Shown here: piece after piece, positions 27,837-38,948 of the stretch
How the letters are laid out: each line of letters opens with the position of its first letter
Position numbering within the stretch: position 1 is the first letter of the stretch
Assembly: GCF_007997035.1 (NCBI RefSeq)
Contig: NZ_VOSS01000030.1
Location: 28,016-92,015 of the forward strand
Reading direction: 5' to 3'
DNA from: Ralstonia sp. TCR112
GTDB lineage: Bacteria > Pseudomonadota > Gammaproteobacteria > Burkholderiales > Burkholderiaceae
Length of the DNA: 64,000 nt
Position numbers and translations under genes: made by a program
Notes under the pieces: generated by a model
The model's input: the letters and a program-made list of their open reading frames with translations, nothing else
What the model was told of the DNA's origin: nothing
The model's database searches: none

Positions 27837-29525
27837 ATGACCATCCAGAATCGCGAACCGGTCCACTATCTGGCGGGCGAAATGCCTCTGCACCGGTATT
27901 GCGCCCACCATGCGCAGCAAACGCCCGAGCGCATCGCCCTGTTGTGGTACGGCCGCACAATCTGCTGGCGCGAGCTGGATCAGGCGTCGACGCGGCTGGC
28001 CGTGCAATTGCAGCGGCTGGGCGTGTCACGCGGCGATCGCGTTGCGCTGTTCCTGCACAACTGTCCGCAAGCCATCGTGGCCCATCTGGCCACGGCCAAG
28101 CTGGGCGGCATCGTCGTGCCGTGCGGGCCGCTGTCGCGTCAGCATGAACTGCGCGACCAACTGGCCGATTGCGGCGCGAAGATTCTGGTGGCCGCGGCTG
28201 ACCTGATGCCGATTGTCGAGGCCGCGCGGCCGGGCACGTCGGTCACGACCGTCATCACCACGCGCTATGCCGATCTGCAGCCCTCACAGCCTGCGTGCCG
28301 CAAGGCGCTGGCTGTGCCGCCCGAGCTGATTGCCGCCGATGCCTCGTCTGCGCCGCCGCTCAAGAACAAGCCGGGCGCCGCGCAGCTCGACCTCATGCAG
28401 CTGATGGCCGAACCCGTGGATGTGGCCGAGCGCAACGCCGTGGCCGCCATCCAGGTGAACTTGGACGACGTTGCGCTGATGGTCTACACCTCCGGTACCA
28501 CCGGACGCCCGAAGGGCGCCATGCTCACGCACCGCAACGCGCTGTACAAAACGGCCGTCACGGTGCAGGTCAGCGGCATCCACGCATCGGACGTGATGCT
28601 GGCGGTGGCGCCGCTGTCGCATATCGCCGGCATGCTGATGGGCATGAACGTGATGCTGTATTCCGGCGCGACGACCATCCTGCTTTATCGGTTCGATCCC
28701 CTGGCTGTGCTGCAGGCCATCGACCGCTATCGCGTGACACGCTGGTACAGCATGACGCCAATGAACCTGGCGGTCATGGCGCATCCGGATGCCGCGCAAT
28801 ACCGCATGGAATCGTTGGTGGCCAACCCATGCACCAGCTTCGGTGTCACGCTGACCGAAGCCATCGCCGACCGGTGGCGTGCCTTTGCAGGCCCGCAGTG
28901 CCGCATCTATGAAGCCGCCTATGGCTTATCGGAAACGCACACCTGCGATGCCATCACCCCTGCGGATGCCCCGCGCTGGGGTTGGCACGGCAAGATCGTC
29001 CCGCAGACCGAGGTACGCATCGTCGATCCGCACACCGGCGCGGAACTGCCGCCGGGCCAGGCCGGCGAAATCACCATCCGCAGCCCCGGCGTCTTCCGCG
29101 GCTACTGGCAGCGCGACGAGGCCACGCGCGCCGTCCTGCACAACGGTTTCCTGCGGACCGGCGATATCGGCCAGGTCTCGCCCGACGGCTACCTTCAATG
29201 GCAGGGCCGCATCAAGGAGATGATCAAGGTCTCGGGCTACAGCGTGTTTCCGGAGGAGGTCGAGGCGCTGCTGTCGCGCCACCCGGGCATCCGCCAAGTG
29301 GCCGTGACGCCCATCCCCGATCCCGACAAGGGCGAAGTCGTCTGTGCGCACGTGGTGCCGATGAGCGGCGTGACGCTCTCGGAAGCCGAGCTGATTGCCT
29401 GGTCGCGCGACAACATGGCGCCCTACAAGGTGCCGCGGCGCGTGAAGTTCCATGATGCGCTGCCCGCTACCGCGACGGGCAAGGTGCTGCGAAGGTTGCT
29501 GCGCGAAGACGCCATCGCCGCCTGA
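27837..29525 (+). CDS. AMP-binding acyl-CoA synthetase/ligase
   Basis: A 562-residue member of the ANL superfamily that activates a carboxylic acid with ATP to an acyl-adenylate and then a CoA thioester. The P-loop-like motif YTSGTTGRPKGAMLTH is near residue 217. The adenylate motif AAYGLSETHTCD and the hinge motif LRTGDIGQVSPDG are followed by GRIKEMIKVSGYSVFPEEVE. The C-terminal catalytic Lys is in TATGKVLRRLL. The substrate (fatty or aromatic acid) cannot be read from sequence. A strong GAGGAG site precedes the ATG. Confidence 0.9.
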   Translation: MTIQNREPVHYLAGEMPLHRYCAHHAQQTPERIALLWYGRTICWRELDQASTRLAVQLQRLGVSRGDRVALFLHNCPQAIVAHLATAKLGGIVVPCGPLSRQHELRDQLADCGAKILVAAADLMPIVEAARPGTSVTTVITTRYADLQPSQPACRKALAVPPELIAADASSAPPLKNKPGAAQLDLMQLMAEPVDVAERNAVAAIQVNLDDVALMVYTSGTTGRPKGAMLTHRNALYKTAVTVQVSGIHASDVMLAVAPLSHIAGMLMGMNVMLYSGATTILLYRFDPLAVLQAIDRYRVTRWYSMTPMNLAVMAHPDAAQYRMESLVANPCTSFGVTLTEAIADRWRAFAGPQCRIYEAAYGLSETHTCDAITPADAPRWGWHGKIVPQTEVRIVDPHTGAELPPGQAGEITIRSPGVFRGYWQRDEATRAVLHNGFLRTGDIGQVSPDGYLQWQGRIKEMIKVSGYSVFPEEVEALLSRHPGIRQVAVTPIPDPDKGEVVCAHVVPMSGVTLSEAELIAWSRDNMAPYKVPRRVKFHDALPATATGKVLRRLLREDAIAA

Positions 29526-29535
29526 AAAACGAAAC

Positions 29536-29560
29536 GCCGCCAAATTCTGGCGGCCGTTTT
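29536..29560. terminator. Bidirectional terminator between the ligase gene and rodA
   Basis: GCCGCC (29536-29541) pairs with GGCGGC (29549-29554) around a 7-base loop. TTTT follows on the plus strand and GTTTCGTTTTT on the minus strand, so it can stop both converging genes. Confidence 0.8.
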
Positions 29561-29561
29561 G

Positions 29562-30713
29562 TCAGGTCTGCACGAAGCGTTTCTGTCGGGCGATGCTCAT
29601 CAGGATGCCGATGCCCATGCCCAGCGTGACGAGCGCCGTCCCCCCGTAACTGATGAGCGGCAGCGGCACGCCGACCACCGGCAGGATGCCGCTCACCATG
29701 CCCATGTTGACGAAGGCGTAGGTGAAGAAGATCAGCGTGATCGACCCGGCCAGCAGGCGCCCGAACAGCGTGCCCGCGTTGGCGGCAATGAAGAGCCCGC
29801 GCAGGATCAGCAGCAGATACAGGAACAGCAGCACACCGTTGCCTACCAGCCCGAATTCCTCGGAATACACCGCGAAGATGAAGTCGGTGTGCTTCTCGGG
29901 GATGAACTCGAGGTGGGTTTGCGTGCCCTTCAGCCATCCCTTGCCCGTCACGCCGCCCGAGCCGATCGCAATGATGGACTGGATGGTGTGGAAGCCCTTG
30001 CCGAGCGGGTCAGTGGTCGGGTCGAGCAGCGTACAGACGCGGTGTTGCTGGTAGTCGTGCAGGATCGGCCAGTTCACGCCCGGCGCGCAGATGCGCGACT
30101 CGAACGACACCACCAGCGTGATCGCCGTCACAGCAACCACCAGCACCGGCACGATCAGCCGCCACGACAGCCCGGCGAAGTAGATCACGTAGATGCCTGC
30201 CGCCAGGACCAGAAGCGCGGTGCCCAAGTCCGGCTGCTTCGCGATGAGCCCGACGGGAATCAGCAGCAGCAAGGCGGCCGCCAGATAGTCGTACCAGTGG
30301 ATCACGCCCTCGCGCTTCTGGAAGTACCACGCCAGCATCAGCGGCATGGCGATCTTCATGATCTCGGAGGGCTGGACCACCACGCCGATATTGAGCCACC
30401 GCCGCGCGCCCTTGCGGATGAGCCCGAACGCCGCCACGCCAATCAACAACGCCACGCCGACGGTGTAGAGCGGCACCGCAAAGCGCATCAGCGTCTGCTG
30501 CGGCAGGTTGGCGATGATCCACATCAGCACGAACGACAGCAGGATGTTGCGGACTTGGTCTTCCACCCGGCCCGGCATGTCGATGGCGGCCGAGTACAGC
30601 GCGATCAATCCGGTGCCGAGCAGCAGGAAGACGATCAGCGCCAGCGGGCCATCGAAGCCCGTGAAGAGCGACTTGATGACGTTGAATATGCGGCGCTTGT
30701 CCAGTTTGTCCAT
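29562..30713 (-). CDS. rodA: Peptidoglycan glycosyltransferase RodA (SEDS)
   Basis: A 383-residue polytopic SEDS protein with about ten spans that polymerises lipid II in the elongasome. Family motifs include DGPLALIVFLLLGTGL near the N-terminus, RWLNIGVVVQPSEIMKIAMP, KQPDLGTALLVLAAG with the essential Asp and, near the end, VVGVPLPLISYGGTALV. It starts 23 bases after the PBP2 stop with a GAGGA site. It works as a pair with PBP2. Confidence 0.96.
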   Translation of the reverse strand: MDKLDKRRIFNVIKSLFTGFDGPLALIVFLLLGTGLIALYSAAIDMPGRVEDQVRNILLSFVLMWIIANLPQQTLMRFAVPLYTVGVALLIGVAAFGLIRKGARRWLNIGVVVQPSEIMKIAMPLMLAWYFQKREGVIHWYDYLAAALLLLIPVGLIAKQPDLGTALLVLAAGIYVIYFAGLSWRLIVPVLVVAVTAITLVVSFESRICAPGVNWPILHDYQQHRVCTLLDPTTDPLGKGFHTIQSIIAIGSGGVTGKGWLKGTQTHLEFIPEKHTDFIFAVYSEEFGLVGNGVLLFLYLLLILRGLFIAANAGTLFGRLLAGSITLIFFTYAFVNMGMVSGILPVVGVPLPLISYGGTALVTLGMGIGILMSIARQKRFVQT

Positions 30714-30736
30714 GGCGAAATCCTCAAGCGCAAATA

Positions 30737-33142
30737 TCAGGGCGCGGCCGGCTTGGAGGCCGGTTTCTGCGCGGGCTTCGGTGCCGGCTTGTTGCCGGGC
30801 TTGGCGTCCTTCGCCCCCTTGGGGGCGGTGGCCGGCGCCGAAGCCGGTGCGGCAGCGTTGCCTCGTCCGCGCGGCGGCAGTTCTGGCGCCGGTTGCGCAT
30901 GCGACAGCGCCTGCAGCACCTGGGCGTCGAGCGTGGCCGGGGCGACGGCCTCGGCGCTGGTGCCGGCCTCGCGCAGGGCCGGTGCTACGAGGTCCGGCGA
31001 CAGCGGCGGCGCACTGCGCGTGCCGCCTGCCGCCACGGACGACGCAGCCGGCGCCGAAGCGGCGGTCGCAGCACCGGCGGCGGAAGCGGCCACGCCCGAA
31101 GCGGCAGCGACCCCGGATGCCGGCTCAACCGCCACCGGCGGTGCAGCCGTTGCGCTGGCGATGGTGGCCGTCTTGCCGGTCGAGAACACGCTCGGCGTAT
31201 CCACCGGCGGTTGCTGCTGCGGTTTCGGCGCGGTGGCAGCCAGCTCCGCGGGCCACTTGCCGGTCAGGTAATAGTCCATCACCGCGCGTGCGATCGGCGC
31301 GGCCGATGCAGCGCCGAAGCCCGCGTTTTCCACGATCAGCGCGAGTGCGATCTTCGGATGGTCCGCCGGCGCAAACGCTTCGAACAACGCGTGGTCGCGC
31401 TTGTTTTCGGGAATGGCGTGGTGGTTGTATTTTTCGTTCTTGCCCAGCGAATACACCTGCGCCGTGCCGGTCTTGCCCGCCGACACATACTGCGCACCGA
31501 TGAACGCCTTGGCCGCCGTGCCGGCCTGGTTCACGCCCACCATGGCGCGCTTGATCACGTCGATGTTGGCCTGCTTGAGCGGAATCCGGTAGCTCTCCGT
31601 CGGCACCGTCAGCGAGCGCGACTTGGACAGCGAATCTTCAACGGCCTTCACCAGGTGAGGCTTCATCACCACGCCATTGTTGGCCAGCGTCGATATCGCG
31701 TGCGCGAGCTGCAGGATGGTGAAGTTGTTGTAGCCCTGGCCGATGCCCAGCGAGATGGTTTCGCCGTCGTACCACTTCTGCTGCTCGGGGCGCTTGTAGG
31801 CTTTGCGCTTCCACTCGGTGGACGGCAGGATGCCGGTACGCTCGCCCTCGATGTCGATGCCCGTGACCTGCCCGAAGCCGAACGGCTTCATGAAATCGTG
31901 GATGGCATTGACGCCCATGTCGTTGGCGAGCCGGTAGTAATACGTGTCGCACGACGCCACGATGGAGCGGTACATGTCGACCCAGCCGTGCCCGCCCGGT
32001 ACGTCATCGCGGAAGGTGTGGTTGCCCAGCGTGAACGAGCCGGGATCGGCCATGCCCCACTGCGGCGTGCGCTTGCCCAGCTCCAGCGCGCCCAGCGCCA
32101 TGAACGGCTTGTACGTCGAGCCGGGCGGATACGTGCCGCGCAGCGGGCGGTTCAGCAGCGGCTTGTCCGGCGAGTTGTTCAGCTCGTTCCAGGTCGTGCT
32201 GTCGATCCCTTCAATGAACAGGTTGGGATCGAACGTCGGCTTCGAGACGAAGGCCAGGATGTCGCCCGTCTCCGGCTCGATCGCCACGAGGGCGCCGCGC
32301 CGGTTGCCGAAGAGCTGTTCGGCCAGCCGCTGCAGGTTGATGTCGAGCGACAGGATCAGGTTGTTGCCCGGCGTTGCCTGCGAGGTCGACAGCGTGCGGA
32401 TCGGCCGCCCGCCCGCGCTGACTTCCACCTCTTCGTAACCCGTCAGGCCGTGCAGTTCGGTTTCGTAGCTCTGCTCGATGCCGACCTTGCCGATGTATTC
32501 CGTGCCGCTGTAGTTGTTCGAATCCTTGCGCGGGTCGTACGCCACGCCGGGCTGGCTGTTGGCATCGCTCATGTTGTCGATGCGGTCCAGATCGCGCTCG
32601 GAGATGCGGCCGATGTAGCCAATCACGTGCGACGCCGAGTCGCCCAGCGGGTATTGGCGGAACAGCCGCGCATGCACGTCCACACCCGGAAAGCGGAAGC
32701 GCTGCGCCGAGAACCGCGCGACTTCCTGGTCCGTCAGCTGGCTGCGGATCGGCAGGCTTTCGAAGCTGCGCGCATCTTCCATCAGGCGCTTGAAGCGGCG
32801 GCGGTCGCGCGGCTGGATATCGACCACCTGGGCAAGCTGGTCGATCGTGTTGTCGAGCGTGTCCTGCAGCTTGGACGGCGTGATCTCCAGCGTGTACGCC
32901 GAATAGTTGCGCGCCAGCACCACGCCGTTGCGGTCCATGATGATGCCGCGGTTGGGCTCGATCGGCGCGACCGAGATGCGGTTGTCTTCCGCCTTGGCCG
33001 AGTACTGCTCGTGCTTGACCTGCTGCAGCCAGAAGAACCGCGCCAGCAGCAGCCCAAAGCAGATCAGCACGAACAGGGCGGCCGCCGCCAGCCGCAGGCG
33101 GAAGCGTGACAGCTCCTGTTCGACGTTGCGGATTTCGGTCAT
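30737..33142 (-). CDS. mrdA: Penicillin-binding protein 2, elongation transpeptidase, with long tail
   Basis: An 801-residue bitopic protein. One N-terminal membrane span is at about residues 17-35, followed by the PBP dimerisation domain. The transpeptidase domain has PPGSTYKPF with catalytic Ser near residue 342, SCDTYYYRLAND in the SxD/N position, and AGKTGTAQV near residue 555. The usual family end is reached at about residue 635. The last 165 residues are a low-complexity Ala/Pro/Ser/Lys tail, presumably periplasmic and unstructured. It crosslinks peptidoglycan in the Rod complex. Confidence 0.95.
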   Translation of the reverse strand: MTEIRNVEQELSRFRLRLAAAALFVLICFGLLLARFFWLQQVKHEQYSAKAEDNRISVAPIEPNRGIIMDRNGVVLARNYSAYTLEITPSKLQDTLDNTIDQLAQVVDIQPRDRRRFKRLMEDARSFESLPIRSQLTDQEVARFSAQRFRFPGVDVHARLFRQYPLGDSASHVIGYIGRISERDLDRIDNMSDANSQPGVAYDPRKDSNNYSGTEYIGKVGIEQSYETELHGLTGYEEVEVSAGGRPIRTLSTSQATPGNNLILSLDINLQRLAEQLFGNRRGALVAIEPETGDILAFVSKPTFDPNLFIEGIDSTTWNELNNSPDKPLLNRPLRGTYPPGSTYKPFMALGALELGKRTPQWGMADPGSFTLGNHTFRDDVPGGHGWVDMYRSIVASCDTYYYRLANDMGVNAIHDFMKPFGFGQVTGIDIEGERTGILPSTEWKRKAYKRPEQQKWYDGETISLGIGQGYNNFTILQLAHAISTLANNGVVMKPHLVKAVEDSLSKSRSLTVPTESYRIPLKQANIDVIKRAMVGVNQAGTAAKAFIGAQYVSAGKTGTAQVYSLGKNEKYNHHAIPENKRDHALFEAFAPADHPKIALALIVENAGFGAASAAPIARAVMDYYLTGKWPAELAATAPKPQQQPPVDTPSVFSTGKTATIASATAAPPVAVEPASGVAAASGVAASAAGAATAASAPAASSVAAGGTRSAPPLSPDLVAPALREAGTSAEAVAPATLDAQVLQALSHAQPAPELPPRGRGNAAAPASAPATAPKGAKDAKPGNKPAPKPAQKPASKPAAP

Positions 33143-33184
33143 GCCAGGTGAAGGCGAATAGCGGGGTGCATCAGATCGGCCGCC

Positions 33185-33697
33185 TTAGATGGGCCGAGTT
33201 TCGTCGACGCTTTCCGGGCGACGCTGCGGCGCCAGCAGGAAGGCGTTGGCGAACGGCCAGAGCGCAGCTTCGATCAGCGGCGGCAGGATGACCTGCCAGT
33301 CCGGCAGGTGTGCGCCCATCAGCAGGCGGATGATGATCGGCACGGCGTGCGCCAGCACCAGCAGCGGCAGCACGTGCAGCGCCTGCGACAGCACCGAGAA
33401 CCACAGCACGCGCCGGTGAATCGTGATCGCAAAATACGACAGCATCGTGTAGGCCATCGCGTGTTCGCCCAGCAGACGCGCTTCGTGCACGTCCATCAGG
33501 AGGCCCAGCAGGAAAGCCACCACCATGCCCACACGGCGCGGTTGATGGATGTTCCAGAACACCAGCACCAGCGCCACCAGATCGGGAATCCACTGCATGT
33601 GGCCCCACGGCATCAGGTTGAACAGGAACGCCAGCACGAAGCTGAACGCGATGAAGCCGGGGTTGACCGGGCGCAGCAGGTATTGAGGCGAGTTCAT
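33185..33697 (-). CDS. mreD: Rod shape-determining protein MreD
   Basis: A 170-residue protein with five or six hydrophobic helices, typical for MreD. It contains LMPWGHMQWIPDLVALVL and VGMVVAFLLGLLMDVHEARLLG, the conserved family segment. The start at 33697 (MNSPQYLLRP) agrees with family length; the open frame upstream runs inside mreC. It is an inner-membrane scaffold of the elongation complex, between mreC and mrdA. Confidence 0.93.
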   Translation of the reverse strand: MNSPQYLLRPVNPGFIAFSFVLAFLFNLMPWGHMQWIPDLVALVLVFWNIHQPRRVGMVVAFLLGLLMDVHEARLLGEHAMAYTMLSYFAITIHRRVLWFSVLSQALHVLPLLVLAHAVPIIIRLLMGAHLPDWQVILPPLIEAALWPFANAFLLAPQRRPESVDETRPI

Positions 33698-33713
33698 GAT
33701 CGATGGCCTCGCT

Positions 33714-34760
33714 TCAACGTTTTTGCGCTGAATCGGTGTCCAGCGGATTGCCGTCGGCGTCGGTCGGGCGCGGCGGCGGGGTGTTTTCTTCGGCTGCGGC
33801 CGCGGGTGCCGGCACATTGGCTTCGGCGGCGGCGCGTGCGGCGCGGTCCTTTTCTTCGCGGGCGTCGCGGGCAGCGTTCTTGCCCTTGGGCGCTGGCGCG
33901 GGCGACAAATCCGTCGGCGGCGGGAAGCCCGATTCGTACTTCACGATCAGCAGATGCCGGTTGCTGCGGATGCCGGCCACCGGCTCGCAGATCACGCGCG
34001 AGAACGCGGTGTCGGCCTTGCGCTCGATTTGCGAAATACGCGCCACCGGCAGGCCCGCCGGATAGACGCCGTCGAGCCCCGACGTGACCAGCAGGTCGCC
34101 CTGTTGCAAATCGGCCGAGGCGGCCATGAAGCGCAGGTCCAGCGCGCCCGGCCGGGCACCGCCAAAGGCGACGCTGCGCAGGCCGTTACGCACCACTTCC
34201 ACGGGAATCGCCTGGTCCTTGTCCGTCAGTAGCGTGACTTGCGATTCGAACAGCGACACGCGCGTCACCTGGCCGACCACGCCGCGGTCGTCGATGACGG
34301 GGTAGCCCGCGCGCACGCCGTCCTTCGAGCCGCGATCGATCACGATGCGCTGCGTATAAGGGTCACGTGCTTCGTAGAGGACTTCGGCCGCCACCGTCGG
34401 CACCGCCGCGTGCTGCTTCAGATTCAGTAGCGTGCGCAGATTGCGGTTCTCGGCTTCGAGTTGCGAGGCGCGCAGCGATTGCTGCGCCTGGGCAACGGCC
34501 GATTCGCGCAGAGTGCGGTTATCGACGGCCAGCTTGGTGGACGACTGCGTGTAATCGAGCGCGGCGCGTGCCGTATCGCGTGGAATCAGCACCAGGCGCT
34601 CGACCGGGTACAGGATGACCGACACGACTTGCCGGACCACGCCCAGCACGGACATGCGGGCATCGATCACCAGCAACGCAAGCGCAAGCGCGAGCAAGGC
34701 GACCAGCCGCGCGGTGGCGGACGGGCCCTGCTTGAAGAGGGGCGGCGGGGAGTAATCCAT
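33714..34760 (-). CDS. mreC: Rod shape-determining protein MreC
   Basis: A 348-residue bitopic protein. The N-terminal span at residues 17-40 (LVALLALALALLVIDA) is followed by a coiled coil (residues 65-105) and the two-barrel periplasmic domain with AGYPVIDDRGVVGQVTRV and GDLLVTSGLDGVYPAGLPVA. The last 70 residues are a charged, Ala/Pro-rich tail ending with many Glu, Lys and Asp residues. It activates PBP2-RodA. It is 239 bases downstream of mreB. Confidence 0.95.
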   Translation of the reverse strand: MDYSPPPLFKQGPSATARLVALLALALALLVIDARMSVLGVVRQVVSVILYPVERLVLIPRDTARAALDYTQSSTKLAVDNRTLRESAVAQAQQSLRASQLEAENRNLRTLLNLKQHAAVPTVAAEVLYEARDPYTQRIVIDRGSKDGVRAGYPVIDDRGVVGQVTRVSLFESQVTLLTDKDQAIPVEVVRNGLRSVAFGGARPGALDLRFMAASADLQQGDLLVTSGLDGVYPAGLPVARISQIERKADTAFSRVICEPVAGIRSNRHLLIVKYESGFPPPTDLSPAPAPKGKNAARDAREEKDRAARAAAEANVPAPAAAAEENTPPPRPTDADGNPLDTDSAQKR

Positions 34761-34795
34761 GACCCGGACGCTTCAAATGGGCACGGCAGACGCGT

Positions 34796-34820
34796 GACGG
34801 TCAACGTCAAGGTCAACGGC
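34796..34820 (-). repeat. Iterated TTGAC motifs upstream of mreC
   Basis: On the minus strand CGTTGACCTTGACGTTGACCG carries TTGAC three times at six-base steps (plus-strand direct repeat GGTCAACG at 34799 and 34811). It lies 38 bases before the mreC start. It could be a protein-binding iteron or overlapping -35 boxes; no good -10 is visible. Confidence 0.35.
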
Positions 34821-34999
34821 CTGCCGGCAACAGATTGGGTGTGGCGCTGGTGCGGTGCCCGAGCCCTGGACGGGCGGAGCACGGCGCACCGGCGCGAGAC
34901 GCATCTCAGCGGTCCGCGAAGGCGGCTGGCGTGACCAGAACGGCGGTCACGAAATCGGTCGCAACAGCGGAACGCGGAGCGGCGTGGCGCATGGTCCCG

Positions 35000-36336
<1,337 letters not shown>

Positions 36337-36389
36337 GTGACTGCACGAAGTCGCCTGCTGACTTAGAAATTTAGTCGGCAATCATACCT

Positions 36390-36395
36390 TATAAT
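36390..36395 (+). promoter_or_regulatory. -10 box of the gatCA promoter
   Basis: A perfect TATAAT in an AT-rich island about 150 bases before gatC. The -35 region (AAATTT at 17 bases or TTAGTC closer in) is poor. Confidence 0.5.
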
Positions 36396-36541
36396 TCGTG
36401 CGTTTCGCGGGCGTTTACCTCCAAATTTGCGGCCAATCGGCACACTCGGGGCCCCGCTGCGCGTGCATTGCGCGCAGTACCCGTCGCTTGCCGCAGCCGC
36501 GCATGCTGCCCGCCCGCCGCTGCACTCACTGATCCACTCCG

Positions 36542-36841
36542 ATGGCACTCGAACTCTCCGACGTCAAACGCATCGCCCACCTGGCCCGCATCGAAGTCTC
36601 CGACGGCGAGGCCGCGCAGACGCTCACGCAGCTCAACCAGTTCTTTTCGCTGGTCGAGCAGATGCAGGCCGTGGATACCACCGGCATTGAGCCGATGGCC
36701 CACCCGATCGAGCAGGTTCAGGCGCAAGCCCAGCGTCTGCGCGACGACGCCGTCACCGAGCCCGACCGCCGCGCCGACTACCAGCAATGCGCGCCGGCCA
36801 CCGAAGCCGGCCTGTACCTCGTGCCCAAGGTGATCGAGTAA
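36542..36841 (+). CDS. gatC: Asp/Glu-tRNA amidotransferase subunit C
   Basis: A 99-residue helical subunit that stabilises GatA in the GatCAB complex. The typical start is [19 protein letters not shown], followed by [25 protein letters not shown] and the end segment [10 protein letters not shown]. It is followed by gatA after 98 bases. gatB is separated from gatCA by two unrelated genes. Confidence 0.95.
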   Translation: MALELSDVKRIAHLARIEVSDGEAAQTLTQLNQFFSLVEQMQAVDTTGIEPMAHPIEQVQAQAQRLRDDAVTEPDRRADYQQCAPATEAGLYLVPKVIE

Positions 36842-36939
36842 CCCGCGGTAATCCGCGTAAACGGCGCGCCTGCGCCCGCCTTGAGCCCACTCCATTCGAC
36901 GTCGCCGGCCGCTGCCGGCAGCCCATCCGAACGTATTCG

Positions 36940-38427
36940 ATGACCGCATCCACGATCAAAGCCCTGTCTGCCCAACTCGCCGCCAAGGAGGTTTCGGCGG
37001 AGGAACTGGCGCGCCACTACCTGTCGCGCATCGAGGCCGGGGCGCACCTCAACGCCTTTACCCATGTCGACGCCGAGGCGACGCTTGCCCAGGCGCGGGC
37101 CGCCGACGCGCGCATCGCGGCCGGCAACGCGGCGCCGCTGACCGGCGTGCCGATCGCGCACAAGGACGTGTTCGTCACCCGCGGCTGGCGTGCCACGGCG
37201 GGCTCCAAGATGCTCGGCAACTACGTCAGCCCGTTTGACGCCACCGTGGTCGAACGCCTGGGCGCGGCCGGCATGGTGACGCTGGGCAAGACCAACATGG
37301 ACGAATTCGCGATGGGCTCGTCCAACGAGAACTCGGCGTTCGGCGCGGTCAAGAACCCGTGGAACCTCGAGCACGTGCCGGGCGGCTCGTCGGGCGGCTC
37401 GGCGGCAGCGGTGGCGGCCGATCTGGCGCCTGCTGCAACCGGAACGGACACCGGCGGCTCGATCCGCCAGCCGGCATCGTTCTCGGGCATTACCGGGATC
37501 AAGCCGACGTACGGCCGGGTGTCGCGCTACGGCATGATCGCCTTCGCCTCGTCGCTGGATCAGGGCGGCCCGATGGCCCGCACGGCCGAGGATTGCGCGC
37601 TGCTGCTGTCTGCCATGGCCGGCTTTGACCCGCGCGATTCCACCAGCCTGGAACCCGGCCGCGGTGGCGACGTGGAAGATTTCAGCCGCCTGCTCGGCCA
37701 GCCCCTGCAAGGCGCGGATGCCACCCGCCCCCTGGCCGGCCTGCGCATCGGCCTGCCCAAGGAGTATTTCGGCGAGGGCCTGGCCGACGACGTTCGCGCC
37801 ACGGTGCGCGCCGCGCTGGCCGAACTGGAAAAGCTCGGCGCCACGCTGGTCGACATCAGCCTGCCGAAGACCGAACTGTCGATCCCGACGTATTACGTGA
37901 TCGCCCCGGCCGAGGCCTCGTCCAACCTGTCGCGCTTTGACGGCGTGCGTTACGGCCACCGCGCGGCGGAATACCGCGATCTGGCCGACATGTACCGCAA
38001 GTCCCGCGCCGAAGGGTTCGGCTGGGAGGTCAAGCGCCGCATCCTGGTGGGTACGTACGTGCTGTCCCACGGGTATTACGACGCGTATTACCTCCAGGCG
38101 CAGAAGATCCGCCGAATCATCGCGCAGGATTTCCAGAACGCATTCGCGCAGTGCGACGTGATCATGGGCCCCGTCGCCCCGACCGTGGCCTGGAAGATCG
38201 GCGAGAAGAGCGATGATCCGGTGCAGATGTACCTTGAAGACATCTTCACGCTATCGACCAGCCTGGCGGGCCTGCCGGGCATGAGCGTGCCGGCCGGTTT
38301 CGGCGCAAACGCTCTGCCGGTTGGCTTGCAGATCATCGGCAACTATTTTGAAGAGGCACGCATGCTGCAGATCGCGCATGCGTTCCAGCAGGCGACCGAC
38401 TGGCACAACCGCCAGCCGGCGGCCTGA
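36940..38427 (+). CDS. gatA: Asp/Glu-tRNA amidotransferase subunit A
   Basis: A 495-residue amidase-signature enzyme. It releases ammonia from glutamine for conversion of mischarged Glu-tRNAGln or Asp-tRNAAsn. The catalytic triad is visible with the family spacing: Lys75 (PIAHKDVFV), Ser150 in [11 protein letters not shown], and nucleophile Ser174 in [12 protein letters not shown]. The start at 36940 ([13 protein letters not shown]) begins the family sequence; the longer frame back into gatC is rejected. Confidence 0.97.
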   Translation: MTASTIKALSAQLAAKEVSAEELARHYLSRIEAGAHLNAFTHVDAEATLAQARAADARIAAGNAAPLTGVPIAHKDVFVTRGWRATAGSKMLGNYVSPFDATVVERLGAAGMVTLGKTNMDEFAMGSSNENSAFGAVKNPWNLEHVPGGSSGGSAAAVAADLAPAATGTDTGGSIRQPASFSGITGIKPTYGRVSRYGMIAFASSLDQGGPMARTAEDCALLLSAMAGFDPRDSTSLEPGRGGDVEDFSRLLGQPLQGADATRPLAGLRIGLPKEYFGEGLADDVRATVRAALAELEKLGATLVDISLPKTELSIPTYYVIAPAEASSNLSRFDGVRYGHRAAEYRDLADMYRKSRAEGFGWEVKRRILVGTYVLSHGYYDAYYLQAQKIRRIIAQDFQNAFAQCDVIMGPVAPTVAWKIGEKSDDPVQMYLEDIFTLSTSLAGLPGMSVPAGFGANALPVGLQIIGNYFEEARMLQIAHAFQQATDWHNRQPAA

Positions 38428-38465
38428 GGCCAGTTCCGACGTACCGCTCCACGCAGGAGGCACGC

Positions 38466-38948
38466 ATGAACCACCGCATCCGCACTGCACTCGGGCTGGC
38501 GCTTGCCGCCGGCCTGCTGGCGGCGTGCGTGCCGATTCCGCTGCCGTCGATTCCGGGCATCAGCCGGCCGTCGAAGCCGCCGCCGATTTCCGACCGCCGC
38601 ATCGACATCAACGGCTACTGCAGCCAGACCGAAGAAGACGGCTTCCGCGAGCAGGCGACGCTTACCGTGGCCGACAACAACGTCAACGCCATGCAATGGC
38701 AGTTGTGGGTCGGCCGGCGCGGTTCGTGTCAATTCGACCTGTCGACGTTCCAGCAGACCAAGCGCCGCCCCAGCATCGAGCTGCGCGAGCGCTACGGCAA
38801 TTGCACGCTGATGGTTTGGCAGGACCCGCGCCGCGTCACGCTGGCACATGCCAACTGCGAAGCGCATTGCACGCCCGGCATCTATGAAGAAGCCTGGCCG
38901 GTGATGTTCGACCCGCAAACGGGCCAATGCGCCCGGAATGCCCGGTGA
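38466..38948 (+). CDS. Putative lipoprotein of unknown function
   Basis: A 160-residue protein preceded by AGGAGG. The signal peptide ends in the lipobox LLAAC, so Cys21 should be lipidated. The mature part starts with a Pro-rich linker (PIPLPSIPGISRPSKPPP) and then a compact domain with four further Cys (residues about 51, 82, 113, 132 and 137 region), probably disulfide-bonded in the periplasm. I do not recognise the family. The stop TGA shares a base with the next ATG (TGATG), so it is coupled to the hydrolase. Confidence 0.7.
   Translation: MNHRIRTALGLALAAGLLAACVPIPLPSIPGISRPSKPPPISDRRIDINGYCSQTEEDGFREQATLTVADNNVNAMQWQLWVGRRGSCQFDLSTFQQTKRRPSIELRERYGNCTLMVWQDPRRVTLAHANCEAHCTPGIYEEAWPVMFDPQTGQCARNAR

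Noticed and set aside
27509..28147. Open frame across the LysR-ligase gap
   Set aside because: It overlaps the strongly supported ligase gene in another frame, lacks a ribosome site and shows no domain.
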